This document shows, in pieces, positions 1 to 8,959 of a stretch of 64,000 bases of DNA. The stretch's first letter is position 1. Each line of letters starts with the position of its first letter. The notes under the pieces were generated by a model, which saw only the letters and a list, made by a program, of their open reading frames with translations, was not told the DNA's origin and did not search any database. The position numbers and the translations under genes are program-made. The DNA comes from Selenomonas sp. AE3005 (lineage in GTDB: Bacteria; Bacillota; Negativicutes; Selenomonadales; Selenomonadaceae). Location: contig NZ_JMME01000014.1 in assembly GCF_000686945.1 (NCBI RefSeq), positions 1 to 64,000 of the forward strand, in the 5' to 3' direction.

Positions 1-4
1 AGAA

Positions 5-124
5 TATCTGGTGACGATAGCTGAGTGGTTCCACCTGTTCCCATACCGAACACAGTAGTTAAGCACTCATACGCCGAAAGTACTTGTCTGGAGACGGACT
101 GGGAGGATAGGGCGTTGCCAGTTA
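5..124 (+). rRNA. rrf: 5S ribosomal RNA
   Basis: Typical bacterial 5S rRNA. The closing helix is visible: CTGGTGAC near position 8 pairs with GTTGCCAG ending at 121, and the internal conserved block CCATACCGAACACAGTAGTT is present. It is about 118-120 nt; exact ends are uncertain by a few bases. It is the last gene of an rRNA operon whose 16S and 23S genes would lie before the window. An intrinsic terminator follows directly. Confidence 0.95.
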
Positions 125-130
125 GACGAA

Positions 131-154
131 AGCACCCTGTGGGGTGCTTTTTTT
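131..154 (+). terminator. Intrinsic terminator of the rRNA operon
   Basis: Stem AGCACCC (131-137) pairs with GGGTGCT (142-148) around a TGTG loop and is followed by a T run to 154. It directly follows the 5S gene. Confidence 0.93.
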
Positions 155-178
155 GTGTCTTTCTAGGGGTGATAACGG

Positions 179-207
179 TTTACACAGGTCAGTATCTTTG
201 TTATACT
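179..207 (+). promoter_or_regulatory. Sigma-70-type promoter of the LCP gene
   Basis: -35 TTTACA (179-184), 17-bp spacer, -10 TATACT (202-207). Transcription would start near 214, which rules out the upstream TTG at 215 as the translation start and supports the ATG at 254. Confidence 0.75.
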
Positions 208-253
208 TAGTAGGTTGAATTTTACCCTTGTGTTAGAGGAGATAGATAAAGCT

Positions 254-1576
254 ATGCGGCAGAAACGCACTAAGCGCAGTTTCAAACGAGTAAAATGGAT
301 GTTGGGGATTGTCCTTACATTCCTGGTGGTATGGGCTGGTGTTATGGCAGCTAATCAGTATAGAGGCAGTATAAGTGCGAGCCTTATGGGCGGTGAAAGT
401 CCGGTAGAAAAGAAGGACGATATAGCACGCGTCCTGATTTTAGGTGTTGACCGTCGGGAAGGCGATACGGGCCGCAGTGATACCATGATGGTAGCGGCTT
501 TGGATAAGGACAAGAAAAGCGCAGCGCTGCTGTCGGTGCCCCGTGATACCCGGGTGGATATTGAGGGGAATGGCTTTGAAAAAATAAATCATGCCTACGC
601 CTATGGCGGTCATAAGCTCAGTCAGAAGTCTGTGGAAAAGCTGCTCGGCAATCCTATCGACCATTATATAATCATCGACACCAAGGCGTTTTCGCGTATT
701 ATTGACGCCCTGGACGGTATCGATATAAATGTGGAAAAGCGCATGTACTATGAAGATCCTTGGGATGATAACGGTGGTCTGGTCATTGACCTTTATCCTG
801 GGCAGCAGCATTTAAACGGTGATAAGGCCATTCAGTATGTACGTTATCGTGATGGTGAAGGTGATATCGGCCGCATTGGCCGCCAACAGAAATTTATGAA
901 GGCGGTGCTGGAAAAAGTTGTCTCGCCCAGTGTTCTGCCGCGTTTGCCCAAGCTGGTGGAAGAAATCCGCTCGGCGGTGCAGACAGATATGAGTCTCGGG
1001 GAATTATTGGATTTTGCCGGGATGATGAAGGATGTGCATGACAAGGGCCTGACGGCACAGATGGTGCCGGGACAGCCTGCTTATATAAAGGACGTCAGCT
1101 ATTGGATTCCCGATATTACGGATTTGCGCTCGCTGATGGCTGAGCAGCTAGGTTTGACGCTGACCGCTGAAGAACAGGAACAGGCGCAGGCAGCAGAAGA
1201 TACCTATATGAAGAACCTGCCGGCTGGGATTAAACTGTTGAGTGATAAGAAAACTTCCGGCAATATTCGGGGAACTGAAGAAAAGGCAGCGCCGGAGAGC
1301 AAGGAGCCGATGAAACCGCAGGAGATTTCCGTTATGGTGATTAACGATAGCGGTATCAACGGGGCGGCGGCTGAAGTGGCCAGCATTTTGCAGCGCAAGG
1401 GCTTTATCATTTCCGGCGTGGAAACGGGCAAAACAAGTACGCGTACTCAGACGACCATAACGACTTCCACGCGTAATACGGATGTGTTTTATGGCATGCC
1501 CTTTGCCTGTGTGATTATGGACGGTGGCAGTTCTAATCAGGCTGTAGTCCATATCGGACGGGATTATAAGAAATAA
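254..1576 (+). CDS. LytR-CpsA-Psr (LCP) family glycopolymer transferase with LytR_C domain
   Basis: LCP proteins transfer undecaprenyl-linked glycopolymers to peptidoglycan or related cell-wall acceptors on the outer face of the membrane. The 440-residue product has a basic N-terminus, one membrane segment at about residues 15-33, an LCP domain (LILGVDRREGDTGRSDT, then SVPRDTRVDI), and a C-terminal LytR_C domain beginning near VMVINDSGINGAA. I chose ATG 254 because AGAGGAGAT lies about 10 nt upstream and the promoter start point is near 214; an in-frame TTG at 215 has no ribosome site. The exact polymer substrate cannot be told from sequence. A hairpin (1586-1608) without a U-tract separates it from the ABC-F gene, so read-through is possible. 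Confidence 0.9.
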   Translation: MRQKRTKRSFKRVKWMLGIVLTFLVVWAGVMAANQYRGSISASLMGGESPVEKKDDIARVLILGVDRREGDTGRSDTMMVAALDKDKKSAALLSVPRDTRVDIEGNGFEKINHAYAYGGHKLSQKSVEKLLGNPIDHYIIIDTKAFSRIIDALDGIDINVEKRMYYEDPWDDNGGLVIDLYPGQQHLNGDKAIQYVRYRDGEGDIGRIGRQQKFMKAVLEKVVSPSVLPRLPKLVEEIRSAVQTDMSLGELLDFAGMMKDVHDKGLTAQMVPGQPAYIKDVSYWIPDITDLRSLMAEQLGLTLTAEEQEQAQAAEDTYMKNLPAGIKLLSDKKTSGNIRGTEEKAAPESKEPMKPQEISVMVINDSGINGAAAEVASILQRKGFIISGVETGKTSTRTQTTITTSTRNTDVFYGMPFACVIMDGGSSNQAVVHIGRDYKK

Positions 1577-1636
1577 GTTTTTTATCAGACGGAGCCATGC
1601 TCCGTCTGCTTGTCTATATTTGAGGTGAACTGCAAT

Positions 1637-3619
1637 TTGGGTATTTTAAAGGTGATGAACCTGGCCAAGTCCTTTGGCATTGATGAATTGTTCAAAGATG
1701 TCAATTTTGAAGTACGGGGCAGCGATAAAGTAGGGCTGGTAGGCGCTAATGGTGCCGGCAAGACCACGCTTATGCGCATTATTTTGGGCGAAGAAGAGGC
1801 TGACAGTGGTACGGTACAGCTGGATGCGGCGGAGTCCATCGGTTATGTGGAACAGCAGGCCGATTTTGGTGAAGGCACACTTTACGATGAGTTTTTACGT
1901 GCCTTTGCTGATATAATTGAACTCGCGCAGCGAAAGCGGCAGCTGGAAAAGGAAATCGCCCAGTCCGCTGACGAGGCCCTGCTGGATACGTATGGCAAAG
2001 TCGTGGAACGGTTTGAGCAGTTAAACGGTTATGAATTTGAAAGCCGTATCAAGCGTGTAGCTTATGGTCTGGGCTTTAGTGATGATGACCTGCAGAAAGA
2101 TGTGCAGCATTTTTCCGGCGGTCAGAAAACCCGTATCTGCCTGGCCAAGGCACTATTACGTGAGCCGGATTTCCTCTTTTTGGACGAGCCGACCAACCAT
2201 TTGGACATTGCCATGATTGAATGGCTGGAAGGTTTTCTGCGCACCTATCGGGGCGGCGTGCTGATTATTTCCCATGACCGTTATTTCCTGGATAAAGTGG
2301 CGACGCGGATTGTAGAGCTCGATAATCATACAGCTGTGACCTATGAGGGCAATTATACCTATTTTATGCGTGTCAAGACGGCACGGCGTGAGGCGTTGAA
2401 GTCGGCATACGAGAAACAGCAGGAACAAATCAAAAAGACGGAGGAATATATCCGTAAGTACAAGGCCGGTATTAAATCCAAACAGGCCCGCGGCCGTCAG
2501 AGCCAGCTGAACCGCTTGGAGAGGATTGTCCTGCCGCCGGAGGCTGCGGCTTTTAATTACTTTGCGTTCCATAAGCCGCCTGAGTGTGCTCAGCGTGTGG
2601 CAGAGCTCGAGGAAGTGGGCTTTTCCTATGGTGCAGAGCCAGTGTTTAAGGACGTGTCCCTGCTTATTCGCAATGGCGATGGTGTGGCCTTGGTGGGCCC
2701 CAATGGTGCGGGCAAGACCACCCTGCTGAAGATTTTAGTAGGGGAACTGGAGGCTGGCCAGGGACGGATAAAAATCGGCAGGCGTGTGAAGATCGGCTAT
2801 TTTTCCCAGCAGCATGAAGGCCTGCACATGGATATGACGGTGCTGGACGAAATCATGTACGCCTATGGTGTAGATGAGGAACAGGCACGCCGTTACTTAG
2901 GGGCGTTTCTCTTTCATGGTGATGAGGTGCTGCGGAAAATTGGGGACTTGTCAGGTGGCGAGCAGTCCCGTGTGGCGTTTTTAAAACTCATGCTGACCGG
3001 AGCTAACTTCCTGGTTTTGGACGAACCGACCAACCATTTGGATATTCCGGCCCGGGAGGCTGTCGAGGAGGCCTTGATGGCATATCCCGGCACTTTCCTG
3101 ACGGTTTCCCATGACCGTTATTTCCTGGCCAAGGTAGCCAACTGCACTCTGGAATTAGAAAATGGCGGCCTGACGGAGTATAATGGTGGTTATGAATACT
3201 ATTTGCTGAAAAAAACTGCGCAGCTGGAGGCGGAGGCCGAAGAACGGCAGACCGCGGAGGCAGCGGCGAAATTAAAGGCGCAGCGTGAAAAAGAAAAACG
3301 TGCCAAAGAGGCAAAGAAGGCCGGCCGTCAGATAGAGCATACTGCGGAGGAACAGGCTCGGCAGGCGGCGAAGGAACGGGCTGAGGCCGGTAAAATCCAA
3401 AGCATGAGCGATAGCAAGCGGCAGGAGCTGATTCAGCGTGCTGAGGCGGAAATCGCGATGGCGGAGGCCGAACTCAAAGGACTGGAATATCAGATGAACC
3501 AGCCGGAGATTCAGGCTGATCCGGTAGAAAGCCAGCGAATTGCGGAGGCATACGCCGCCAAAGAGCAGGAAATTGAGGAACGATATGCCAAATGGGAACG
3601 ACTGGCAGCGAGTGAATAA
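1637..3619 (+). CDS. ABC-F family ATPase (Uup/YdiF type)
   Basis: Soluble ABC-F proteins have two ATPase domains and no membrane domain and act on ribosomes (translation factors or antibiotic resistance). In this 660-residue protein the first Walker A (GANGAGKTT) is at about residues 36-44 with signature SGGQKTR; the second (GPNGAGKTT) is near residue 355 with signature SGGEQSR. Both Walker B regions read LDEPTNHLDI. A charged linker joins the domains, and an Ala/Glu/Lys-rich coiled-coil tail of about 130 residues follows the second domain. I chose TTG 1637 because GAGGTGAA ends 7 nt before it; the earlier TTG at 1610 lies in a hairpin. The C-terminal coiled coil fits Uup/YdiF better than EttA. 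Specific function is unproven. Confidence 0.92.
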   Translation: MGILKVMNLAKSFGIDELFKDVNFEVRGSDKVGLVGANGAGKTTLMRIILGEEEADSGTVQLDAAESIGYVEQQADFGEGTLYDEFLRAFADIIELAQRKRQLEKEIAQSADEALLDTYGKVVERFEQLNGYEFESRIKRVAYGLGFSDDDLQKDVQHFSGGQKTRICLAKALLREPDFLFLDEPTNHLDIAMIEWLEGFLRTYRGGVLIISHDRYFLDKVATRIVELDNHTAVTYEGNYTYFMRVKTARREALKSAYEKQQEQIKKTEEYIRKYKAGIKSKQARGRQSQLNRLERIVLPPEAAAFNYFAFHKPPECAQRVAELEEVGFSYGAEPVFKDVSLLIRNGDGVALVGPNGAGKTTLLKILVGELEAGQGRIKIGRRVKIGYFSQQHEGLHMDMTVLDEIMYAYGVDEEQARRYLGAFLFHGDEVLRKIGDLSGGEQSRVAFLKLMLTGANFLVLDEPTNHLDIPAREAVEEALMAYPGTFLTVSHDRYFLAKVANCTLELENGGLTEYNGGYEYYLLKKTAQLEAEAEERQTAEAAAKLKAQREKEKRAKEAKKAGRQIEHTAEEQARQAAKERAEAGKIQSMSDSKRQELIQRAEAEIAMAEAELKGLEYQMNQPEIQADPVESQRIAEAYAAKEQEIEERYAKWERLAASE

Positions 3620-3658
3620 GCAGGTAAGGTATTATAGGGCCGCAGAAAGGAGCAGGCA

Positions 3659-5878
3659 GTGGCAACAGGTTTGGAGACAATGACCTTGAATTTCGGGGGC
3701 GGGGCACAAAGTGAAGAGTTGTCAGGACTGGTGGACAGCATTATTTTTGCCAGCCCGGACGGTAAATTTGCTGTCTTTCGCCTGCAGCCTGCCGGACAGA
3801 ACAGCCGGATAAGCGTTACCTTGAATGCGGAACCGCCGTTGGTGGGGCAGCAGGTACATTTGACTGGTCAATGGGTGACACATCCCCGGTTTGGCCAGCA
3901 GTTTAAGGCGCAGAGCATTCATTTGGAGGCTCCTACCAGTGTGGAGGGGATTGAACGTTTCCTGGCGTCGGGCGTTATCGATGGCGTGGGCCCGGCAATG
4001 GCCAGCCGTCTGGTGGCGAAGTTTGGTGCTGATACTTTGACGGTCATTGAGACGAAACCGCACCTGTTGGAACAGGTGGAGGGCATTGGAAAAAAGACGG
4101 CGCAAAAGATTGTGGAATCATATACGGCGCAGTCTGAGCTCCGTGAAATCATGCTCTGGCTGGAAAGTCATGGTGTGTCCGGGGCCCTGGCGGCGAAGAT
4201 TTTTAAGAAGTACAGCTCGTTTGCGCTGGACGTTTTGGAAAATCACCCCTATAAGCTGGCACAGGAGGTGGAAGGCATAGGCTTTGCGACAGCTGACGCC
4301 ATTGCCGCCAGCCTGGGCATGGCCGGGGACGATGAAAACCGCATTGCCGCCGGGATTGACTATGCCCTGCAGCAGATATCCCTCAACGGTCACTGCTGCA
4401 TTCCCGAAGAGCCGCTGATTCAGCGGACAGCAAAACTTTTGCGTGTGGATGGTCTCAGCGTAGCGGAGGTCCTGCAGAAACAACTTAAAAAACAACGGTT
4501 GTCGGTGGAGTCGCTGGGGGGCGAGACCTTAATATATTCCCCATATCTTTATCGGGCAGAGCAGAAGGTGGCCCGCAAGCTCCTGTATTTGCAGCGTTAT
4601 GCTGATGAGCTGAATGTGGCCAGCCCCGAACAGATGGTAGCTGACTGGGAAGAAATGACGGGCCTGGACCTGGCCAGGGCACAGAAGGAGGCTATGGCCG
4701 CGGTGCTGACGCACGGCATTTTTGTGCTGACCGGCGGCCCTGGTACCGGTAAAACCACCGTGGTACGCGGCATTATCGATATGCTGGAAATGGCCGGCTG
4801 CGAGATACTCTTAGGCGCACCGACCGGCCGGGCAGCTAAGCGGCTGGCAGAGGCTACCGGACGCAAAACCATGACAGTACACCGCATGCTGGAGGCACAG
4901 GGCGGCCGGCAGGAAGATGGTTCCTCCATGTTTGCCAAAGATGCTGATGAACAGCTGGAGGCGGACGCCATTATTCTCGACGAGGTTTCCATGATGGATA
5001 TTGTGTTGATGCAGCATTTTTTGGCGGCAGTGCCCGATGGCTGTCATGTGATACTGGTTGGTGATGTAGACCAGCTGCCGGCTGTCGGTCCCGGAGCGGT
5101 GCTCAAAGATATACTGCGCTCGGAAGTGATTCCCAGCGTGCGGCTGACAGAGGTTTTCCGGCAGGACGAGGCCAGCAGTATCGTTTTAAATGCGCATGCT
5201 ATCAATGCCGGGCGTCTGCCGGTTTGTCAAAATGCCGGCGATTTCCAATTCTGGGAGATAAATGACGCCAATGTTACGGCACAGAGCATTGTCAAGCTGT
5301 GTACGGAAGTATTGCCGGCGCAGGGCTGGAATCCGCTGACAGATGTGCAGGTGCTTTCGCCGATGCACCGGCAGGAGTGCGGCGTGGAAAATCTCAACAA
5401 GCTCCTGCAGGCAGCGCTTAATCCCCCGGCCCCGCATAAGGCGGAATATACCAGCAGCGTGCGTACCTTCCGCCTTTACGATAAAGTCATGCAGACGAAG
5501 AATAATTACACCAAGATGGTGTTTAATGGTGATATCGGCTTTATCACAGAGGTGGAGGCCGACCATTTGACAGTCAAATTCAGTGATGACTTGGAAGTTG
5601 ATTATGAGAAAAATGAGCTGACAGAGTTGCAGCTGGCTTATGCCATGAGTGTCCATAAGAGTCAGGGCAGTGAATATCCTGTAATTATCCTGCCGTTGAC
5701 GGCGGGGCATTACATCATGCTGCAGCGGAATCTGTTGTATACGGCAGTGACCAGAGCCAGCAAGCAGGTGATTCTGTTGGGGACGAAGGCGGCGCTCAAC
5801 ACAGCGGTGGAAAATGACCGTACCCGTAAGCGCTATACCCTGCTGGCCGAACGTTTGGCCGGGGCCTTGACGGAGTAA
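3659..5878 (+). CDS. recD2: ATP-dependent DNA helicase RecD2 (SF1B)
   Basis: RecD2 is a 5'-3' DNA helicase, found without RecBC in many Firmicutes, involved in replication and repair. The 739-residue protein has an OB-like N-terminal region, helix-hairpin-helix repeats at about residues 100-220 (GVGPAMASRLVAKFG, VEGIGKKTAQKI), Walker A GGPGTGKTT at about 359-367, Walker B LDEVSMMD, motif III GDVDQLP and a C-terminal UvrD-like motif MSVHKSQGSEYP. The GTG start at 3659 is preceded by AAAGGAG. It starts 39 bp after the ABC-F gene and is followed 28 bp later by a DUF1232 gene, suggesting one operon. Confidence 0.95.
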   Translation: MATGLETMTLNFGGGAQSEELSGLVDSIIFASPDGKFAVFRLQPAGQNSRISVTLNAEPPLVGQQVHLTGQWVTHPRFGQQFKAQSIHLEAPTSVEGIERFLASGVIDGVGPAMASRLVAKFGADTLTVIETKPHLLEQVEGIGKKTAQKIVESYTAQSELREIMLWLESHGVSGALAAKIFKKYSSFALDVLENHPYKLAQEVEGIGFATADAIAASLGMAGDDENRIAAGIDYALQQISLNGHCCIPEEPLIQRTAKLLRVDGLSVAEVLQKQLKKQRLSVESLGGETLIYSPYLYRAEQKVARKLLYLQRYADELNVASPEQMVADWEEMTGLDLARAQKEAMAAVLTHGIFVLTGGPGTGKTTVVRGIIDMLEMAGCEILLGAPTGRAAKRLAEATGRKTMTVHRMLEAQGGRQEDGSSMFAKDADEQLEADAIILDEVSMMDIVLMQHFLAAVPDGCHVILVGDVDQLPAVGPGAVLKDILRSEVIPSVRLTEVFRQDEASSIVLNAHAINAGRLPVCQNAGDFQFWEINDANVTAQSIVKLCTEVLPAQGWNPLTDVQVLSPMHRQECGVENLNKLLQAALNPPAPHKAEYTSSVRTFRLYDKVMQTKNNYTKMVFNGDIGFITEVEADHLTVKFSDDLEVDYEKNELTELQLAYAMSVHKSQGSEYPVIILPLTAGHYIMLQRNLLYTAVTRASKQVILLGTKAALNTAVENDRTRKRYTLLAERLAGALTE

Positions 5879-5906
5879 GTGCTGCTTATAGATTGGAGGG
5901 CAAAAA

Positions 5907-6275
5907 ATGCGGAGAATCCTGACCTTTTTAAAACTGTTTCGCTATGATTTGCTGGTGATGCTTGTAGCCATAAAGCACCGGGATACACCGAGGAATGTCA
6001 AGGGCCTGCTGCTGGCGGCAATCCTTTACCTGCTGAGTCCGATAGATTTGATTCCTGACGCCATTCCCCTGGCCGGCGTGATTGACGATGTGGTGATTGT
6101 GCCGGCGGCGGTTATGGGACTTACCAAAATGCTGCCCCGGCATGTGCGGTATTATGCCGAGGAACAGGCCGGGCGAATGCTCCGCTATATGCCCGTTATC
6201 CTGGTGATGGCGTCATTGTTTGTGCTGTGCTGGCTGGGACTGCTTATCTATGGCCTGTACAGACTGATTTTCTAG
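5907..6275 (+). CDS. DUF1232 (YkvA-type) membrane protein
   Basis: Small membrane protein of 122 residues. The DUF1232 core is clear: LLLAAILYLLSPIDLIPDAIPLAGVIDDVVIV, here spread over about residues 32-65, with a second hydrophobic stretch near the C-terminus (about residues 92-120). The biochemical role of the family is unknown. GGAGGG precedes the ATG. It lies between recD2 and topB, with 20 bp to topB, so it is probably co-transcribed with them. Confidence 0.88.
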   Translation: MRRILTFLKLFRYDLLVMLVAIKHRDTPRNVKGLLLAAILYLLSPIDLIPDAIPLAGVIDDVVIVPAAVMGLTKMLPRHVRYYAEEQAGRMLRYMPVILVMASLFVLCWLGLLIYGLYRLIF

Positions 6276-6295
6276 TGTTATGAGGTGTATTTAAA

Positions 6296-8788
6296 GTGCG
6301 TTTATACATTGCCGAGAAACCCAGCATGGGCCGGGAAATCGCCAAGTGTTTAAAGGGGCCGGTGCGCCGTGGTGATGGCTATCTGGAAACCGGCGAAGGC
6401 GTGGTGACCTGGCTGTTTGGCCATATTCTGCGGCAGGCGGAGCCCGATGAGTACGACCCGAAGTACAAACGCTGGCGGGCAGAGGATCTGCCTATTATCC
6501 CTCGGGAATGGAAACTTTTCGTAGATAAATCCTGTGAAAAACAGTTTGCCATCGTCAAGGGGCTCATTGACAGGTGTGATGAAATCGTCCATGGGGGAGA
6601 CCCGGACCGGGAGGGACAGCTGCTCGTCGATGAGGTACTGGACTATCTCGGCAATAAAAAGCCGGTGAAACGGATTTTGTTGAACGCTTTGGACGAGGCC
6701 AGTATCAAAAAGGCCAATGCCAATCTGCGTGATAATGCGGACTTTTTCAATCTCAAACAGTCGGCACTGGCCAGAGCCCGGGCCGACTGGCTTATCGGTA
6801 TGAATCTTTCCCGGGCGTATACGTTGGCGGCGCGCCGGGCTGGTCATGACAAGCTGGTGCTGCCCATTGGCCGGGTAAAGACGCCGACACTGTCGCTGGT
6901 CGTGCGGCGTGAACGCGAGATTGAGAACTTTAAGCCAGTGGATTACTACACCATTAAGGCAGAATTTGCCCATGCTAATGGGCATTTTACGGCGCAGTGG
7001 AAACCACAGGATACCATGGCCGGGCTGGACAGCGAAAACCGCCTGATTGACAAGTCAGTGGCGGAGGCCAAATTGGCCGAGTTCCAGCAGGAGCCGCGCG
7101 AGGGCGTAATCTCTGCCTATCAAAAGGCGAAAAAGCAGGAACCGCAGCCGCTGCCGTTTTCCTTGTCGTCTTTGCAGGTGCTGGCCGGCAAGATGTTTGG
7201 CTATGCGCCACAGGTAGTACTCGATACGGCACAAAAACTCTACGAGAAAAAGCTCACGACTTATCCGCGTTCTGACTGTGAGTACCTGCCAACCAATCAG
7301 TTTGGGGACGCAGTGAAGATTATCACGAATCTGGCACAGGCCGGTGATGAAAAAATCGCGGGCTGGACGGCTAAGGTGGATACGAAAATAAAAAGCCGGG
7401 CCTGGAACGACAAAAAGATTTCGGCGCATCATGCCATCATTCCAACAACGGTCAAGGCTAATATGCAGACCATGACCACGGAGGAGCGCAATCTGTACTT
7501 TTTGATTGCCAGGGGGTATATGGCGCAGTTTTATCCCGTACACCTTTATGACCAGACTAAGGTGGAAGTCACTTACAAGGAAGAACTTTTCACTGCCAGT
7601 GGCCGTACAGAACGTGATTTAGGCTGGAAGGTCATGTATCAGACAGCTAAGAAAAAAGCTGCTGATGAGGACAGCGAAAGCGAAAACGATAGTGAGGACA
7701 GCGACGGTACTTTGCCCGTGATGAAGAAAAAGGATAATGTTGCCTACGAAAAGGGCGATATTACCCAGCGGGCCACTAAACCGCCAGTGCGGTTTACAGA
7801 GTCCACGCTGCTGGCCGGCATGAAGGAAATTCACAAGTATGTGAAAAATCCCGAGGCTAAAAAGCAGCTTAAAGATGTCTATGGTATTGGCACTGAGGCG
7901 ACAAGGGCGACGATTATCGAGGATTTGGTCAAGCGTAAGTTTATGCAGAAACAGGGCAAGAAAAAATATCTTGTACCTACGCCGGCGGCCTATCTGTTAG
8001 TGGACGCTTTGCCTGATGAAATGACCTATCCTGATTCCACGGCGATTTGGGAGGATAAGCTGCACTCCATGTCGGAGGGCGATGGTACCTTAGAGGAATT
8101 TCTGACCGGTCAGATAGAGTTTACCAAAAAACTCTGCGGCAAGGCCGGCAATGCCCAAATGGAAGTCACAGGCGAAAATGTCTGTCCGCGCTGTCATAGC
8201 GGTGTACTGACACAGCGCAAGGGCAAGAACGGCCTGTTCTGGGGCTGTTCCAACTATCCCAAATGCCGCATGACCTGCAATGATAAGGACGGCAAGCCGG
8301 ACTTGGACGATGCTAAGGCACGTATGGCCAGAAGTGCGCGCAGCACTGCGCCGGCGGCGGTGTCAGCCAGCCAGTTGGCCAGACAGAGCGGTGGGAGCGT
8401 GCGTACTGCGCCCCGAGTGGCTACGGTGGCTTATGCCCAGACGGGGACTGGCCCCAGTGCCCAGGATATGGCAGATTTAAATTCCCTGTTTGCTGCGGCC
8501 GATTATGAGGCGCAGATGGCGGCAGATATGGCCAGCTATGAGGCCAGCCGTCCGGCGCCACGCCAGTGGCAGAACTGGGGTGATAAGCCCAAGTATTCGG
8601 CCAATCCGCTCGAAAAGGCCGCCAAGGAAAAGACAGCGGCTGATGATAAATATCTGTGCCCCAAGTGCCGGGAAGGCCATTTAAGACTGATTCGCGGCAA
8701 AAACGGGGCGTTCTGGGGCTGCAGCAATTATCCGCGGTGTACTGCGACATTTGATGATAATAAGGGCATGCCATTGTTGGATTCGTAG
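6296..8788 (+). CDS. topB: DNA topoisomerase III (type IA) with two C-terminal zinc ribbons
   Basis: Type IA topoisomerase that decatenates and relaxes DNA through a 5'-phosphotyrosine. The 830-residue protein opens with a TOPRIM domain (AEKPSMGREIA; HGGDPDREGQ), and the catalytic tyrosine lies in TYPRSD at about residue 322. Two four-cysteine zinc ribbons (CPRCHSG near 628, CPKCREG near 787), each ending in WGCSNYP, follow an acidic insert (about 455-475) and are separated by an Ala-rich linker. It is longer than the usual ~700-730 residues because of these ribbons. GTG 6296 is preceded by GAGGTG. It ends at a large nested hairpin shared with the convergent DUF4127 gene. Confidence 0.95.
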   Translation: MRLYIAEKPSMGREIAKCLKGPVRRGDGYLETGEGVVTWLFGHILRQAEPDEYDPKYKRWRAEDLPIIPREWKLFVDKSCEKQFAIVKGLIDRCDEIVHGGDPDREGQLLVDEVLDYLGNKKPVKRILLNALDEASIKKANANLRDNADFFNLKQSALARARADWLIGMNLSRAYTLAARRAGHDKLVLPIGRVKTPTLSLVVRREREIENFKPVDYYTIKAEFAHANGHFTAQWKPQDTMAGLDSENRLIDKSVAEAKLAEFQQEPREGVISAYQKAKKQEPQPLPFSLSSLQVLAGKMFGYAPQVVLDTAQKLYEKKLTTYPRSDCEYLPTNQFGDAVKIITNLAQAGDEKIAGWTAKVDTKIKSRAWNDKKISAHHAIIPTTVKANMQTMTTEERNLYFLIARGYMAQFYPVHLYDQTKVEVTYKEELFTASGRTERDLGWKVMYQTAKKKAADEDSESENDSEDSDGTLPVMKKKDNVAYEKGDITQRATKPPVRFTESTLLAGMKEIHKYVKNPEAKKQLKDVYGIGTEATRATIIEDLVKRKFMQKQGKKKYLVPTPAAYLLVDALPDEMTYPDSTAIWEDKLHSMSEGDGTLEEFLTGQIEFTKKLCGKAGNAQMEVTGENVCPRCHSGVLTQRKGKNGLFWGCSNYPKCRMTCNDKDGKPDLDDAKARMARSARSTAPAAVSASQLARQSGGSVRTAPRVATVAYAQTGTGPSAQDMADLNSLFAAADYEAQMAADMASYEASRPAPRQWQNWGDKPKYSANPLEKAAKEKTAADDKYLCPKCREGHLRLIRGKNGAFWGCSNYPRCTATFDDNKGMPLLDS

Positions 8789-8797
8789 AATTTTATA

Positions 8798-8891
8798 CAA
8801 TAAGACGCCCGCTGGCTGGCAATATCTTTCCTGCGCTGAGACGCAAGCGTCAAACGCTCAGGAAAGGCATTACCAGCCAGCGGGCTTATTG
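8798..8891. repeat. Three-tier nested palindrome between convergent genes (probable bidirectional terminator)
   Basis: Outer arms CAATAAG (8798-8804)/CTTATTG (8885-8891) and CCCGCTGGCTGGCAAT (8808-8823)/ATTACCAGCCAGCGGG (8869-8884, one mismatch); middle arms CTTTCCTG (8826-8833)/CAGGAAAG (8859-8866); apical GACG-CAAG-CGTC (8840-8851). It fills the gap between convergent topB and the DUF4127 gene. The architecture matches 43550-43629. It lacks a strong U-tract on either strand, so it may be a structured repeat rather than a plain terminator. Confidence 0.8.
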
Positions 8892-8959
8892 CGTACATTG
8901 CATTGTGGGGGCAATGATTACCCCGGCTATGCTTATGATAAAGTCAAGAAAGTAATTTT

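Noticed and set aside
1586-1608. Hairpin between the LCP and ABC-F genes as a terminator
   Set aside because: A good 9-bp stem, but no T-run follows it on the + strand; the T-run precedes it.
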